Positions 43,235 through 52,567 of a DNA stretch of 64,000 nt are shown one piece after another. Where the stretch lies: positions 47,370-111,369 of the forward strand of contig CADBKM010000007.1 in the NCBI GenBank assembly GCA_902795265.1, written 5' to 3'. A model generated the notes under the pieces. That model saw only the letters and a program-made list of their open reading frames with translations, made no database searches and was not told where the DNA came from. How positions within the stretch are numbered: the first letter of the stretch is position 1; each line of letters opens with the position of its first letter. Source of the DNA: an uncultured Eubacteriales bacterium (lineage in GTDB: Bacteria > Bacillota > Clostridia > Peptostreptococcales > Anaerovoracaceae). Position numbers and translations under genes: made by a program.

Positions 43235-44513
43235 AAAAACGAAAAGAGAAAAGAAATTACCGCTGGACAAGCACGGGCGCCCTATGAAGAGAAGGGCGTT
43301 CCCGCGCAAGCCCGCATATATTATAGGAATACTGCTGCTGGCCTTAGCGGCCATAGCCTTCCTCGGAATGCTGATAATCGCCGACCTGCTCCCGCCTGAT
43401 CTCACGATCATCGTCGCGGTCGCGGTCGTTGTGCTGCTCATGCTTACATGCTTCATGTTCTCGAGCCGCTACAGGTGGAAGAGGCTTATCGGCATAGTGC
43501 TGTGTCTGATGCTCGTATTCGTGCTGGTGTCTGTCACGGGCTTCATGTCGAGCACATACGCGACCATGAACAAGATAAGTTCATCGGGAATCAGTGCTGA
43601 AGGCCCGCTTGCGAAGAGTGTTGATGTCACTCAGGAGCCGTTCAACATCTACATAACCGGCATAGACCAGTGGGAAGAAGAGAAGGGCTACGATCTCGAG
43701 CGAAGCGATGTAAACATGATCGTCACGGTTAATCCTCTGACAAAGAAAGTCCTGCTCACATCGATACCGCGTGACTCGTATGTAAAGCTCCATACCGCGC
43801 AGGCAATGGACAAACTGACGCACACCGGTGTCTACGGAGTTGATGAAACTATCAACACCGTACAGGACTGGCTCGGCATCGATCTTAACTACTATGTGAA
43901 GATGAACTTCACCGCGGTAAGAGACATCATCAACGCGATGGGCGGCATACGCGTGTATTCGCCGGTCGAGTTCGACAGCAGCCTCAGACCGTATCATTAC
44001 AAGAAGGGCTGGAACGATCTGGGCGGAAGACAGGCTCTGTTCTTCGCCAGAGAAAGACATGCCTTTGAGGGGCAGGATTCCATAAGAGTCGAGAACCAGC
44101 AGAGAGTGATGAAGGCGATAATCAAAAAGATGACATCATCGTCGACTATGCTGACCAGCTACGATGACATAATGGCTGCTGCCGGCAATAACATGTCGAC
44201 CAATATGTCTTCACAGGAAATGACCGAACTGGTAAAGATGCAGATAACCGACCTTGCCGAGTGGGATATCGAGTCGCAGAAGATGAAGGGCGAGTACGGC
44301 GAGGACTATGTTGCTTCACTCTCTCAGAAGAACAAGTACTCCGTATACTATGTTGAGCCTGAATCGATCAGCCAGTGTGTAGAGGGCATAGAGGGCATAA
44401 TGAACCCTTCGGCAGCTGAGCTCGAAGAGGCGATCAAGACCAAGAGCAGGAGCTTTGTGCTCAACTATATAAATATGATCTCAGAGAAGATCAGAGAGGC
44501 AAAAGACAGGTAA
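43227..44513 (+). CDS. LytR-CpsA-Psr (LCP) family wall-polymer ligase
   Basis: This 428-residue protein starts at TTG 43227 with GAAGGA upstream. Three N-terminal membrane helices (near 29-52, 57-77 and 86-108) precede the LCP domain: FNIYITGID, RSDVNMIVTVNP, IPRDSYVKL, GGIRVYSPVEF, LGGRQALFFARERH and RVENQQRVMKAII, with the conserved Arg and Asp residues that bind polyprenyl pyrophosphate. LCP enzymes move teichoic acid or capsule from its lipid carrier to peptidoglycan on the outer membrane face. Its position directly after tagO fits. Confidence 0.93.
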   Translation: MSKKTKREKKLPLDKHGRPMKRRAFPRKPAYIIGILLLALAAIAFLGMLIIADLLPPDLTIIVAVAVVVLLMLTCFMFSSRYRWKRLIGIVLCLMLVFVLVSVTGFMSSTYATMNKISSSGISAEGPLAKSVDVTQEPFNIYITGIDQWEEEKGYDLERSDVNMIVTVNPLTKKVLLTSIPRDSYVKLHTAQAMDKLTHTGVYGVDETINTVQDWLGIDLNYYVKMNFTAVRDIINAMGGIRVYSPVEFDSSLRPYHYKKGWNDLGGRQALFFARERHAFEGQDSIRVENQQRVMKAIIKKMTSSSTMLTSYDDIMAAAGNNMSTNMSSQEMTELVKMQITDLAEWDIESQKMKGEYGEDYVASLSQKNKYSVYYVEPESISQCVEGIEGIMNPSAAELEEAIKTKSRSFVLNYINMISEKIREAKDR

Positions 44514-45620
44514 GTGAGAAGTTTTTTCAGTAAAAATATAACCAGAGCTATTATTTTTCTGTGCCTGGCCGGGCTGCTGACCGCAGGCTTAAGCAGTGTC
44601 TACGGATTTGCTGATCCGGACCGCACCAATACAGTACTGGAGCAGTTCTATGAACTTGAGGACGATTCAGTAGACTGTATCTTTTTCGGATCGAGTGTAG
44701 CGCAGAGAGCATATGTTACACCGGTCGCGTTCCACGAGTATGGAGTGGCTGCGTATACCCTTGCAACGGGGACGCAGCCGCTTGTACTTACTAAATATCT
44801 GATGAAGGAAGCCCTCAAGACTCAGAAGCCTAAGCTCTTCGTCGTTGAACTCAAAGGTGTCAATAAGAGCGCGGACTGGGTCGGCGACGTGCACATCCGC
44901 AGGGTGGTCGACAACATGAAGCCGTCGATCAACAGGATCCAGGCTATCCATGATGTTATTTCATACGTTCCTGACGGGGCCAACAATGTTGACACAACAG
45001 GGCTTTCTTATTACTTCCCTATCATCAAGTATCATTCTCGCTGGAATCCGGCAAAACGCGTAAAAAAGTACGAAGACGTGGACTATTATAACGGGTGGTC
45101 GCCTAACGCGGGCCTCACTTTTAAGGTGAAGAAGATCAAGCACGTTGCTTACGATGACCACACCCTGCAGATAGATCCGCCTACAGAAAAGGTGCTTGTC
45201 GATCTGCTGGATTACTGCGACACACTCGAAGGTACCGATGTGCTGTTCGTGATGCCGCCTTACCAGGCGAGTGCCGACGGCATCGGCAAGATGAATTACG
45301 CGAAAAATATCATAGAGTCGAGGGGCTACGAAGTGCTCAATATGATCCCTGAAGAAAAGCGCGAGGAGATCGGGCTCAACGACAGGACATGCTATTACAA
45401 CAGGGAGCATCTCAACTACTATGGTGCACTTATATATTCGGATTTCTTCTTCAACTATATAAAGGATAAATACGGGATCGAAGACAAGCGCGGCACCGCG
45501 GGTCACGATGTCTGGGAGAAGGAGTACGAGAGACTTATGAATGACCTCGATAAAAAGTATCAGGTCAGATATACAGACATGATGGACAAGATACACGGCA
45601 TCGAAGAGGAGGGCAAATAA
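44514..45620 (+). CDS. SGNH-fold DltD-like protein of an O-acylation system
   Basis: The GTG start at 44514 directly follows the LCP stop; 368 residues. An N-terminal span (about 9-31) anchors an extracellular domain with the SGNH nucleophile box FFGSSVAQRAY near residue 60 and a catalytic His in REHLNYYGA near 305. It is followed by an MBOAT gene, an adenylation enzyme and a carrier protein, so it takes the DltD place: accepting or transferring the acyl group outside. Sequence similarity to classical DltD looks low, so DltD-like is as far as the name should go. Confidence 0.78.
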   Translation: MRSFFSKNITRAIIFLCLAGLLTAGLSSVYGFADPDRTNTVLEQFYELEDDSVDCIFFGSSVAQRAYVTPVAFHEYGVAAYTLATGTQPLVLTKYLMKEALKTQKPKLFVVELKGVNKSADWVGDVHIRRVVDNMKPSINRIQAIHDVISYVPDGANNVDTTGLSYYFPIIKYHSRWNPAKRVKKYEDVDYYNGWSPNAGLTFKVKKIKHVAYDDHTLQIDPPTEKVLVDLLDYCDTLEGTDVLFVMPPYQASADGIGKMNYAKNIIESRGYEVLNMIPEEKREEIGLNDRTCYYNREHLNYYGALIYSDFFFNYIKDKYGIEDKRGTAGHDVWEKEYERLMNDLDKKYQVRYTDMMDKIHGIEEEGK

Positions 45621-47267
45621 ATGGCATTTACATCGTTTGCTTTCCTGGTATTTGTTGCGGCTGTTGTTCTGGTTTACTACGTAACTCCGGCAAAATACAG
45701 GTGGATAGTCCTGCTTGTTGCAAGTTACGGCTACTATCTGCAGGCGAGCGCCAAGTCGTTCGCGTTTATACTCGTTACGACTGTGGTCACATTCTATGGC
45801 GCCAAGTTCCTTGACGATCAGAACAGAACGCAGAAGGAGTACCTCGCCGCAAACAAGGATACTCTGTCGCGCGACGAAAAGAAGGCGTACAAGGAAGCTG
45901 TCGCAAAAAAGAAAAAGCGCATACTCACGCTGGTACTGGTGATAGATTTCGGCATCCTGATACTCCTGAAGTACTTCAGGTATTATCTCGATGTTCTGGG
46001 CGTAGGCCTGTTCAAGGGCGACGTGCTCATACCGCTCGGTATCTCGTTCTACACATTCCAGTCGACCGGCTATCTGATAGACGTATTCAGAAACAAATAC
46101 GAAGCTGACAAGCATCTGGCGAAGTTCGCTCTGTTCGTGTCGTTCTTCCCTCAGATCATTCAGGGGCCTATCGCGCGCCACGACCAGCTTGCGGCGCAGC
46201 TCTACGAAGGGCATAAGTTCAGATATGAGAACCTGGCTCACGGAGCGCAGCTCATTCTCTGGGGCTTCTTCAAGAAGCTCGTCATTGCGGACAGAATAGG
46301 TCTCCTGGTAGGTGAAGTGTTCGTAGACTGGGATCAGTACACCGGCTGGCCTGTGATATTGGGCATGCTCTGCTACTCGATACAGCTCTACATGGACTTC
46401 AGCGGCGGAGTCGATATAGCGCGCGGAGTTGCTCAGCTGATGGGCATCGACATGACGAGAAACTTCAGGCGCCCGTACTTCGGCGACACACTGCAGGAGT
46501 TCTGGCACAGATGGCATATCTCACTCAGCTTCTGGACCCGTGACTACATCTTCTTCACGGTCGCTATGTCGAAACCTATCGGCAACCTCGGAAAGAAAGC
46601 CCGCAAGGTGTTCGGTGACCGCGTAGGAAAGATGATACCGGTATTCATCGGAAATTATCTGGTATTCCTGTGCATCGGTATGTGGCAGGGCGGCGAGCTG
46701 CAGAATGTGTGCTACGGCCTCTACAACGCCACGATCATCTGCCTGGCAGACCTGCTGAAGCCTTACTTCCCGAAGTGGCATAAGGCTCTGCATATAAACA
46801 ACGAGAGCAGGGCATGGAAGATCTTCATGATGATAAGGACATACGTTATCGTATCGTTTGGAAGACTGTTCTCGAACGGAGAATCGATGCGCGCTTCGCT
46901 CCACATGATGAAGTCGCTCTTCATCCCTTATGCCGACAGCTGGAGAACGGCCTACAAGGGGTTTGAGCTTACAAAGTACGATTATCTCGTGCTGTTTGTC
47001 GCAATACTTGTTGTGTTCATGGTCAGCCTCAAGCAGGAGAAGCTCTACAACGAAAAGCAGGCCAGAAGCGGCGGAGGCGGCGGCATAATAGAGATGGCCG
47101 GTGACGGCGAGGGGGCCGGAACCGATGCCGAAATGAGAGAATACATCGATACAAAGAGCATGCTTGTCAGATGGGCGATCTATCTGGCGCTCTTCGCGGC
47201 AGTGCTTATCTTCGGTATCTACGGACCGGGATACGACGCGTCGGTATTCATATACAGAGAATTCTAA
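45621..47267 (+). CDS. MBOAT-family membrane O-acyltransferase, DltB-like
   Basis: This 548-residue protein has GGAGG nine bases before ATG and about 11 membrane helices. MBOAT signature: EFWHRWHISLSFWTRDYIFF with the catalytic His, and YLIDVFRNKYEAD and FFPQIIQGPI as in DltB/AlgI/PatA. It moves an acyl group from the carrier protein across the membrane. It is longer than DltB (~400) because of an inserted charged loop after the second helix and a Gly-rich loop near residues 480-510. It sits between the SGNH and adenylation genes. Confidence 0.9.
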   Translation: MAFTSFAFLVFVAAVVLVYYVTPAKYRWIVLLVASYGYYLQASAKSFAFILVTTVVTFYGAKFLDDQNRTQKEYLAANKDTLSRDEKKAYKEAVAKKKKRILTLVLVIDFGILILLKYFRYYLDVLGVGLFKGDVLIPLGISFYTFQSTGYLIDVFRNKYEADKHLAKFALFVSFFPQIIQGPIARHDQLAAQLYEGHKFRYENLAHGAQLILWGFFKKLVIADRIGLLVGEVFVDWDQYTGWPVILGMLCYSIQLYMDFSGGVDIARGVAQLMGIDMTRNFRRPYFGDTLQEFWHRWHISLSFWTRDYIFFTVAMSKPIGNLGKKARKVFGDRVGKMIPVFIGNYLVFLCIGMWQGGELQNVCYGLYNATIICLADLLKPYFPKWHKALHINNESRAWKIFMMIRTYVIVSFGRLFSNGESMRASLHMMKSLFIPYADSWRTAYKGFELTKYDYLVLFVAILVVFMVSLKQEKLYNEKQARSGGGGGIIEMAGDGEGAGTDAEMREYIDTKSMLVRWAIYLALFAAVLIFGIYGPGYDASVFIYREF

Positions 47268-47286
47268 GATGAAGAGGTATCACAAA

Positions 47287-48798
47287 ATGACAAGAAACGT
47301 ACTTGAGTTCCTTGAAAGAAGTGCGGAGCTGTTCCCTGACAAAACTGCGCTCAGGGATGAAAACGAGCAGCTGACATACAGCGAATACATGGAGCAGGCA
47401 AAGAAGGTCGCGACATATCTGCTCGCCAATGAGGCTGAGGGCAGACGCAACAGACCTATTGCCGTGATAATCGACAGGAACATCCGCTCCATAGTCGCGT
47501 TCATGGGAATAGTCTACAGCGGCAATTTCTATGTGCCTATCGACAACACGATGCCTGCGGAGAGAGTAAAGCTGATCTACGACACGCTCGATCCTGTAGC
47601 CGTTATCGACGCGCGCAGCAACACGGCAAAAGAGGTTGAGGGATCTGTCACTCTTGACAGCATACTTGAGAGCGGCGATATCGACGAGCAGAAGCTTGCA
47701 GCAGTAAGGGCAGAAGCCATCGACACGGATCCGCTCTACGGCATATTCACTTCGGGCTCAACCGGAGTGCCTAAGGGCGTTGTCGTATGCCACCGCTCAG
47801 TCATCGACCTCGTTGAGGCGTTTGCTGACACCTTCGGCTTCGACTCTGAAATGGTGCATGCCAACCAGGCACCTTTCGACTTCGATGTTTCTGTAAAAGA
47901 CATATACAATGCGATGAGAAACTCCGCGACAGTCGTGGTTGTGCCGAAGAAGCTCTTCAGCCTGCCTAAGCTGCTGCTTGAGTTCCTGGTCGAGTATAAG
48001 ATAAACACACTCATCTGGGCGGTATCGGCACTCAGGATCGTATCGGACTTCAAGGCTCTCGGCGCCGTCGATGAGCTTCCTAAGCTCAGATACATCATGT
48101 TCTCCGGTGAGGTAATGCCTATAAAGGCGCTCAACTACTGGATCGACAATGTGCCTGAGCCGATGTACGTAAATCTTTACGGGCCGACCGAGATAACCTG
48201 CAACTGCAGCTACTACATAGTAAACGGAAAGCAGGATGAACTGAAGGCACTGCCTATCGGCAAGCCGTTCGTGAACACGCGCATCTATCTGCTCGATGAG
48301 AAGCGCGAAAAGCTGGTCACAAAGCCGGGCGAAGTCGGCGAGCTCTGCGTTTCGGGAACGAGCCTCTCACTTGGTTACTGGAACAACAAGGCCAAGACCG
48401 ATGAGGCGTTCTTCCGCAATCCGGCTATCACTGAGTACGAAAGCCTGCTTTACGGAACAGGCGACATGGCATATTATAATGAAGAGGGCGATCTGGTCTT
48501 CGCTTCGAGAAGGGACTTCCAGATCAAGCACATGGGACACAGAATAGAGCTCGGTGAGATAGAAGTGGCGCTCAACGCGATACCGTTCATAGACACATCG
48601 TGCTGCCTCTACGATGAGAGACGCGGCAAGATAGTATGCTTCTATCAGTCCGAGACAGAGGACACAAAGGCCATAGTGAAGTTCCTGGCGGACAAGCTGC
48701 CTAAGTACATGTGGCCGAACGTTTACAAGAGATATGACAGGCTGCCGATGAACAAAAACAGCAAGATCGACAGAGTCAAACTAAAAGAAGAATTATAA
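47287..48798 (+). CDS. Amino acid adenylation enzyme, DltA-like
   Basis: Start ATG 47287 is supported by AGAGG 9 bases upstream; ATG 47269 has no ribosome site. The 503-residue protein shows adenylation-domain motifs: GIFTSGSTGVPKGVV (ATP loop), NLYGPTEITCNC, GELCVSGTSLSLGYW, YGTGDMAYYNEEGDLVFASRRDFQIKHMGHRIELGEIE and the C-terminal KNSKIDR Lys. It would load an amino acid, D-alanine in classical Dlt systems, onto the carrier protein encoded next. The position corresponding to the DltA FCGE box reads FSGE, so D-alanine specificity should not be assumed. Confidence 0.88.
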   Translation: MTRNVLEFLERSAELFPDKTALRDENEQLTYSEYMEQAKKVATYLLANEAEGRRNRPIAVIIDRNIRSIVAFMGIVYSGNFYVPIDNTMPAERVKLIYDTLDPVAVIDARSNTAKEVEGSVTLDSILESGDIDEQKLAAVRAEAIDTDPLYGIFTSGSTGVPKGVVVCHRSVIDLVEAFADTFGFDSEMVHANQAPFDFDVSVKDIYNAMRNSATVVVVPKKLFSLPKLLLEFLVEYKINTLIWAVSALRIVSDFKALGAVDELPKLRYIMFSGEVMPIKALNYWIDNVPEPMYVNLYGPTEITCNCSYYIVNGKQDELKALPIGKPFVNTRIYLLDEKREKLVTKPGEVGELCVSGTSLSLGYWNNKAKTDEAFFRNPAITEYESLLYGTGDMAYYNEEGDLVFASRRDFQIKHMGHRIELGEIEVALNAIPFIDTSCCLYDERRGKIVCFYQSETEDTKAIVKFLADKLPKYMWPNVYKRYDRLPMNKNSKIDRVKLKEEL

Positions 48799-48813
48799 CC
48801 GGGAGGAATCATA

Positions 48814-49041
48814 ATGGAAGAACTGCTTAGGATCATGAGTGAGGTAAGGCCTGATATCGACTTTGAAACAGAGACCAGACTCATCGATGATGAGATGCTC
48901 GACTCGCTCGATATCGTAGCTATCGTAACTGACGTCAATGACGAGTTCGATGTCGAGATCAACGTAAACGATCTGCTTCCTGAGAATTTCAACTCAGCAA
49001 AGGCTCTGTACGAGCTTATCCAGAGACTGCAGTACGAATAA
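48814..49041 (+). CDS. Acyl/aminoacyl carrier protein, DltC-like
   Basis: This 75-residue protein has GGGAGGA 8 bases before ATG. Ser31 in MLDSLDIVAI is the 4'-phosphopantetheine site, in the usual DSLD box. It is small, acidic and helical, as carrier proteins are. It follows the adenylation enzyme by 15 bases and would hand the loaded amino acid to the MBOAT protein. Confidence 0.92.
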   Translation: MEELLRIMSEVRPDIDFETETRLIDDEMLDSLDIVAIVTDVNDEFDVEINVNDLLPENFNSAKALYELIQRLQYE

Positions 49042-49066
49042 GATCAATACATAACGAATACTGGCA

Positions 49067-49090
49067 CAGCCGGGCTGCTTGCCCGGCTGT
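49067..49090 (+). terminator. Strong hairpin without T-run after the carrier protein gene
   Basis: ACAGCCGGGC pairs with GCCCGGCTGT around TGCTT. The following bases, ATGATTATG, are not T-rich, so it may slow transcription or protect the 3' end of the dlt-like message more than terminate it. Confidence 0.5.
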
Positions 49091-49117
49091 ATGATTATGC
49101 GGAGAATTGTCACCCTG

Positions 49118-50341
49118 ATGAAGAGGAAAAGAGCGGACAACAGAATAAAGATCCTGCTCATTCTGGTTCTTCTGTGCGCCTGCGTGGCGGAAGTTGCCTT
49201 AATCATTAGGCGCGCGGATGCTCCAAAGCCCGGTGCGGCGGAAGTCCCGGAAGAAGCGGCTGTTCAGGAGGAGCCGGATGCCGAAGCGAATGCGGTCATA
49301 TTTGCCGCATCGGATTATCAGTACGATCCGCACTTTGCGGAACCGGCGGACACGCTGAAGAGCCTACTGTGGTCTGTATACTCAGACGGGAAGGAACCTG
49401 AGGCGGCGCTTTTCTGCGGCGACTACACGAACGATGCAAAGCTGCACGACTATCAGCTGAGCCCTGAAGATTCGATCGGAGAGATAAACGCGATCCTCGA
49501 TGAAGAGTCTTCTACGGTAAAGGATGAAAACGTCGTATTCGTGCAGGGCAACCACGACAGGCTGACGGAATCGATAACGGAAAGCGGACTGCATGAGTAC
49601 GATGATTATCTGATTTACGTGCTTAATACCGAAGAGGATTTTCCGTGGAAGCAGGGCGTGACTTCGGGCTGCCTGGCTAAGGTGACAAAGGCATCAGAAG
49701 ACATGAAGGATTGCTTCGATAAGCTCATCGAGGATGGAGAGACGCGCCCCGTAATAATCACGGGCCATGTGCCTCTGCACTACACGGCCAGAACATCATC
49801 GAGGCATACGACAGGCGACAACCTGTACTCATCGCTCATATTCGACGCGGTCAACGAAGCTGCGGACTATCTGGATATCATATATCTGTTCGGGCACAAC
49901 CACTCAAAGGGCTGGGACTGCTACCTCGGAGGAAGCAGTGTTTACATGGAGCCCGGCGATACGATGCTGCTGCCTGTGTACGACAAGACCCGGGTCACCT
50001 CAGATGAGTTCGTCGAAAAGACACTGGGATTTACATATATGAACGCGGGTTACACCGGTTACTACATGAACTGCGGACCGGGCGAGTACAGCAGTGATCC
50101 GGATTCACAGTACCGCGCGGCAGATGAGACACTTACATGCAGCGTGATCGAGATCTACGACGACAGGATCGAGATAACTCGCTATGACGAAAGCGGCAGA
50201 CACAGTCTGGGGTCAGACGGAGAAGCCGATCCGTACAAGGGCGGCATAGATGAGGGCCTTATAGGGCCTGAGCACTACAGAAAAGCCTTGCCGGAGACCG
50301 AAGTGATAGAGCGTACAATGGCGGCTGATAAGGCTGCCTGA
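49118..50341 (+). CDS. Membrane-anchored calcineurin-like phosphoesterase
   Basis: This is a 407-residue protein from ATG 49118 (GGAGA 12 bases upstream); ATG 49097 or 49091 are alternatives. A basic start and one span (about 9-29) are followed by a Pro/Glu linker and a metallophosphoesterase domain: SDYQYD, CGDYTND, GNHDR, GHVPLH and GHNHSKG, the full set of two-metal ligands. Ala/Glu-rich linker and anchor place it outside the membrane. The substrate is unknown; its place after the Dlt-like genes suggests phosphodiesters of the wall or lipid. Confidence 0.85.
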   Translation: MKRKRADNRIKILLILVLLCACVAEVALIIRRADAPKPGAAEVPEEAAVQEEPDAEANAVIFAASDYQYDPHFAEPADTLKSLLWSVYSDGKEPEAALFCGDYTNDAKLHDYQLSPEDSIGEINAILDEESSTVKDENVVFVQGNHDRLTESITESGLHEYDDYLIYVLNTEEDFPWKQGVTSGCLAKVTKASEDMKDCFDKLIEDGETRPVIITGHVPLHYTARTSSRHTTGDNLYSSLIFDAVNEAADYLDIIYLFGHNHSKGWDCYLGGSSVYMEPGDTMLLPVYDKTRVTSDEFVEKTLGFTYMNAGYTGYYMNCGPGEYSSDPDSQYRAADETLTCSVIEIYDDRIEITRYDESGRHSLGSDGEADPYKGGIDEGLIGPEHYRKALPETEVIERTMAADKAA

Positions 50342-50348
50342 TGAGCAG

Positions 50349-50377
50349 ATGAAAAGAAACTGTCTCTGGTATATAAT
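50349..50377 (+). promoter_or_regulatory. Promoter of the MoxR operon
   Basis: ATGAAA, a 17-base spacer and TATAAT, about 60 bases before GTG 50439. Confidence 0.5.
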
Positions 50378-50438
50378 TAACAGACAGAATCATCAGTAAA
50401 TAAATAACTACATATATAAACATAACGGGAGGAACAAA

Positions 50439-51398
50439 GTGCAGGAAGATACTTTAAAAGCCGTATATCAGGCGCTGCAGGTAACAGAAGCAGAGATCGG
50501 CAAAGTGATCATAGGTAAGAACGAGGTTATCAGAAAGGTGCTCATGAGCATTCTCGCCGGAGGGCACATTCTGCTCGACGACGTACCGGGAGTCGGAAAG
50601 ACATCGCTGGCTGTAGCACTCGGCAAGACACTCGGCCTCGAATACAACAGAATCCAGTGCACACCTGACGTACTGCCTTCAGACATCGTAGGCTTTTCCG
50701 TATTCAACAAAGAGAAGGACTCTTTCACATATAAGCCGGGAGTTATCAACAGGACAAACCTTCTTCTCGCCGATGAGATCAACAGAACCTCGAGCAGAAC
50801 ACAGGCTGCCCTGCTTGAAGCGATGGAAGAGCATCAGGTCACAGTCGACGGCATCACACATCCGCTGGCAGATCCGTTCATCGTGATCGCTACCGAAAAC
50901 CAGGTAGGCGCTGCGGGCACACAGATGCTTCCGCATGCACAGATGGACAGATTCCTCGTCAGACTCAAGATCGGATACCCTGACAGAGAGAGCGAAATAA
51001 AGATAATCCAGGGAAGACAGACCACTGATCCTTACTCAGGCGTAAGAAAGGTGGTAGATCTTTCGCTGCTCAAGGCCATGCAGAAGGTCACTCTCATGGT
51101 AACTATCAAGGAGCCTCTGGTCGGATATATCACCGACCTCGTTGAGGCTACCCGCAAGGACAAGAGCGTTGAGCTCGGAGTCAGCCCTCGTGGAGCGATC
51201 GCAGTGAGCCACATGGCTAAGGCTTCGGCACTCATGCACGGACGCGATTTCGTAAATGAAGAGGATATCAGAGACGTCTTCGCTGACGTATGCGCTCACC
51301 GTATCCTTCTGACACAGAAAGCGCGCGCAGAAGGAGTCAGCCCTCAGGATGTGCTCGCGCACGTGATCAGCAGCGTCAAAGCTCCGTTCAGCGTATAA
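50439..51398 (+). CDS. MoxR-family AAA+ ATPase
   Basis: This 319-residue protein starts at GTG with GGGAGG upstream. Walker A is GVGKTS, Walker B LLADEINR, followed by SSRTQAALLEAMEE and a sensor in VIATENQ; the C-terminal lid contains VSPRGAIAVSHMAKA. MoxR proteins act as chaperone-like ATPases and are regularly paired with DUF58 proteins, as here. The target is probably the membrane complex encoded by the next genes. Confidence 0.93.
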   Translation: MQEDTLKAVYQALQVTEAEIGKVIIGKNEVIRKVLMSILAGGHILLDDVPGVGKTSLAVALGKTLGLEYNRIQCTPDVLPSDIVGFSVFNKEKDSFTYKPGVINRTNLLLADEINRTSSRTQAALLEAMEEHQVTVDGITHPLADPFIVIATENQVGAAGTQMLPHAQMDRFLVRLKIGYPDRESEIKIIQGRQTTDPYSGVRKVVDLSLLKAMQKVTLMVTIKEPLVGYITDLVEATRKDKSVELGVSPRGAIAVSHMAKASALMHGRDFVNEEDIRDVFADVCAHRILLTQKARAEGVSPQDVLAHVISSVKAPFSV

Positions 51399-51412
51399 AG
51401 CGGGGGAAGCTG

Positions 51413-52549
51413 ATGCGCAAAGGTCTGATCGTCTGGATATTTCTGCTATTATCGGCGCTGGTCCTGTATCTGTTCGCAAACGGGACGGTAACACTGGCGC
51501 TTCTGGCGGCACTCATAGCAGCGCTGCCTGCTTCGTATGCTCTCTTCAGACTGTCTGTCAAACACGTCGGTCTGTCGCTGAGCGCGACGCCTGACGATAA
51601 CCGCACGTTCATACTCAGAATGAAAAACAGCGGTATGCTCCCTGTCGCTACAGTCGAGGCGGCAGCTGCATGCGTCAACCTCAGGACCCGCGAAAGAGAA
51701 TCCTTTACCATAAGCAGAGGCCTCGGCCCGCGCAAGACGAAAGAGATCCCTCTTGAGGTCGTTCCGGGGCACGCCGGCAGATACAGTCTGACGGTAGACT
51801 CGGCAGTGGTCAGAGACCCGCTCGGAATATGGAGCAAAAAGATAGACTTCAGTGAGAAGGCGGGCGTGACTGTAATGCCTGAGATATTCGACATGAACAT
51901 CGTTCAGGCCGGAGTTACGGCAATGCCTGAGAGTGATTCCGAATCAGCCAAGGTAAGGGGAGCTGTTTCGGGAGACATGATAGACATAAAGGAGTACGTG
52001 CCGGGAGACCCTGTCAGAAACATCCACTGGAAGCTTTCTGAAAAGACAGGCAAGGCGCTCGTAAAGGTGCTCGGCAATCCTGTCTCAGACCAGTACCTGC
52101 TCATACTCGACAACCCTACCGATATAGCTCACGACCCTGCGGCCCTCGATGCGGTCGCCTCGGTCTACGCTTCACTGCTGCACACTCTCGTCAAAAGAGA
52201 GATAATCTGCTATGCGGGCTGGACCGATCCTGAAACCGGAGGCTTCGTGATACGCCGGATCAGTGACGAGCTCGAAGCAACGGCTGCAGCGGATGAGTAC
52301 ATGGCCGTGCCTGCCGCCATGCCTGGAGCGTTCGGCGGAATCAGCGGCAGAGGCCTTGTAAATGAAAGATTTGCGAGGGTTGTGATCGTCGGATCACAGA
52401 TACCTTCGAACATAGATGCCATAGCCAACGGATGCGGAGTCACCGTGCTCAGATTCGGAGAGCAGGGGAGCTTCACCGAAGGCAGCCTGACTGTCGTAGG
52501 CTTCGAGGCCGCGACATATATGAGTGATACAGCCGGAATCGAGATATAG
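51413..52549 (+). CDS. DUF58 domain membrane protein
   Basis: Start ATG 51413 has GGGGGAAG upstream; 378 residues. Two N-terminal spans (about 5-23 and 27-46) are followed by an Ig-like stretch and the DUF58 core, IKEYVPGDPVRNIHWKLSEKTG, leading into a vWA-like fold. It is the usual partner of MoxR (14 bases upstream). Such pairs are tied to envelope assembly or stress in many bacteria; the exact job is unknown. Confidence 0.9.
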   Translation: MRKGLIVWIFLLLSALVLYLFANGTVTLALLAALIAALPASYALFRLSVKHVGLSLSATPDDNRTFILRMKNSGMLPVATVEAAAACVNLRTRERESFTISRGLGPRKTKEIPLEVVPGHAGRYSLTVDSAVVRDPLGIWSKKIDFSEKAGVTVMPEIFDMNIVQAGVTAMPESDSESAKVRGAVSGDMIDIKEYVPGDPVRNIHWKLSEKTGKALVKVLGNPVSDQYLLILDNPTDIAHDPAALDAVASVYASLLHTLVKREIICYAGWTDPETGGFVIRRISDELEATAAADEYMAVPAAMPGAFGGISGRGLVNERFARVVIVGSQIPSNIDAIANGCGVTVLRFGEQGSFTEGSLTVVGFEAATYMSDTAGIEI

Positions 52550-52567
52550 ACCCGGCAAAAATATCCG

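Noticed and set aside
44961-46517. Long minus-strand frame of 518 codons over the DltD- and DltB-like genes
   Set aside because: It lies antisense to two clearly recognised genes and has no known motif; high third-position GC makes long antisense frames common here.
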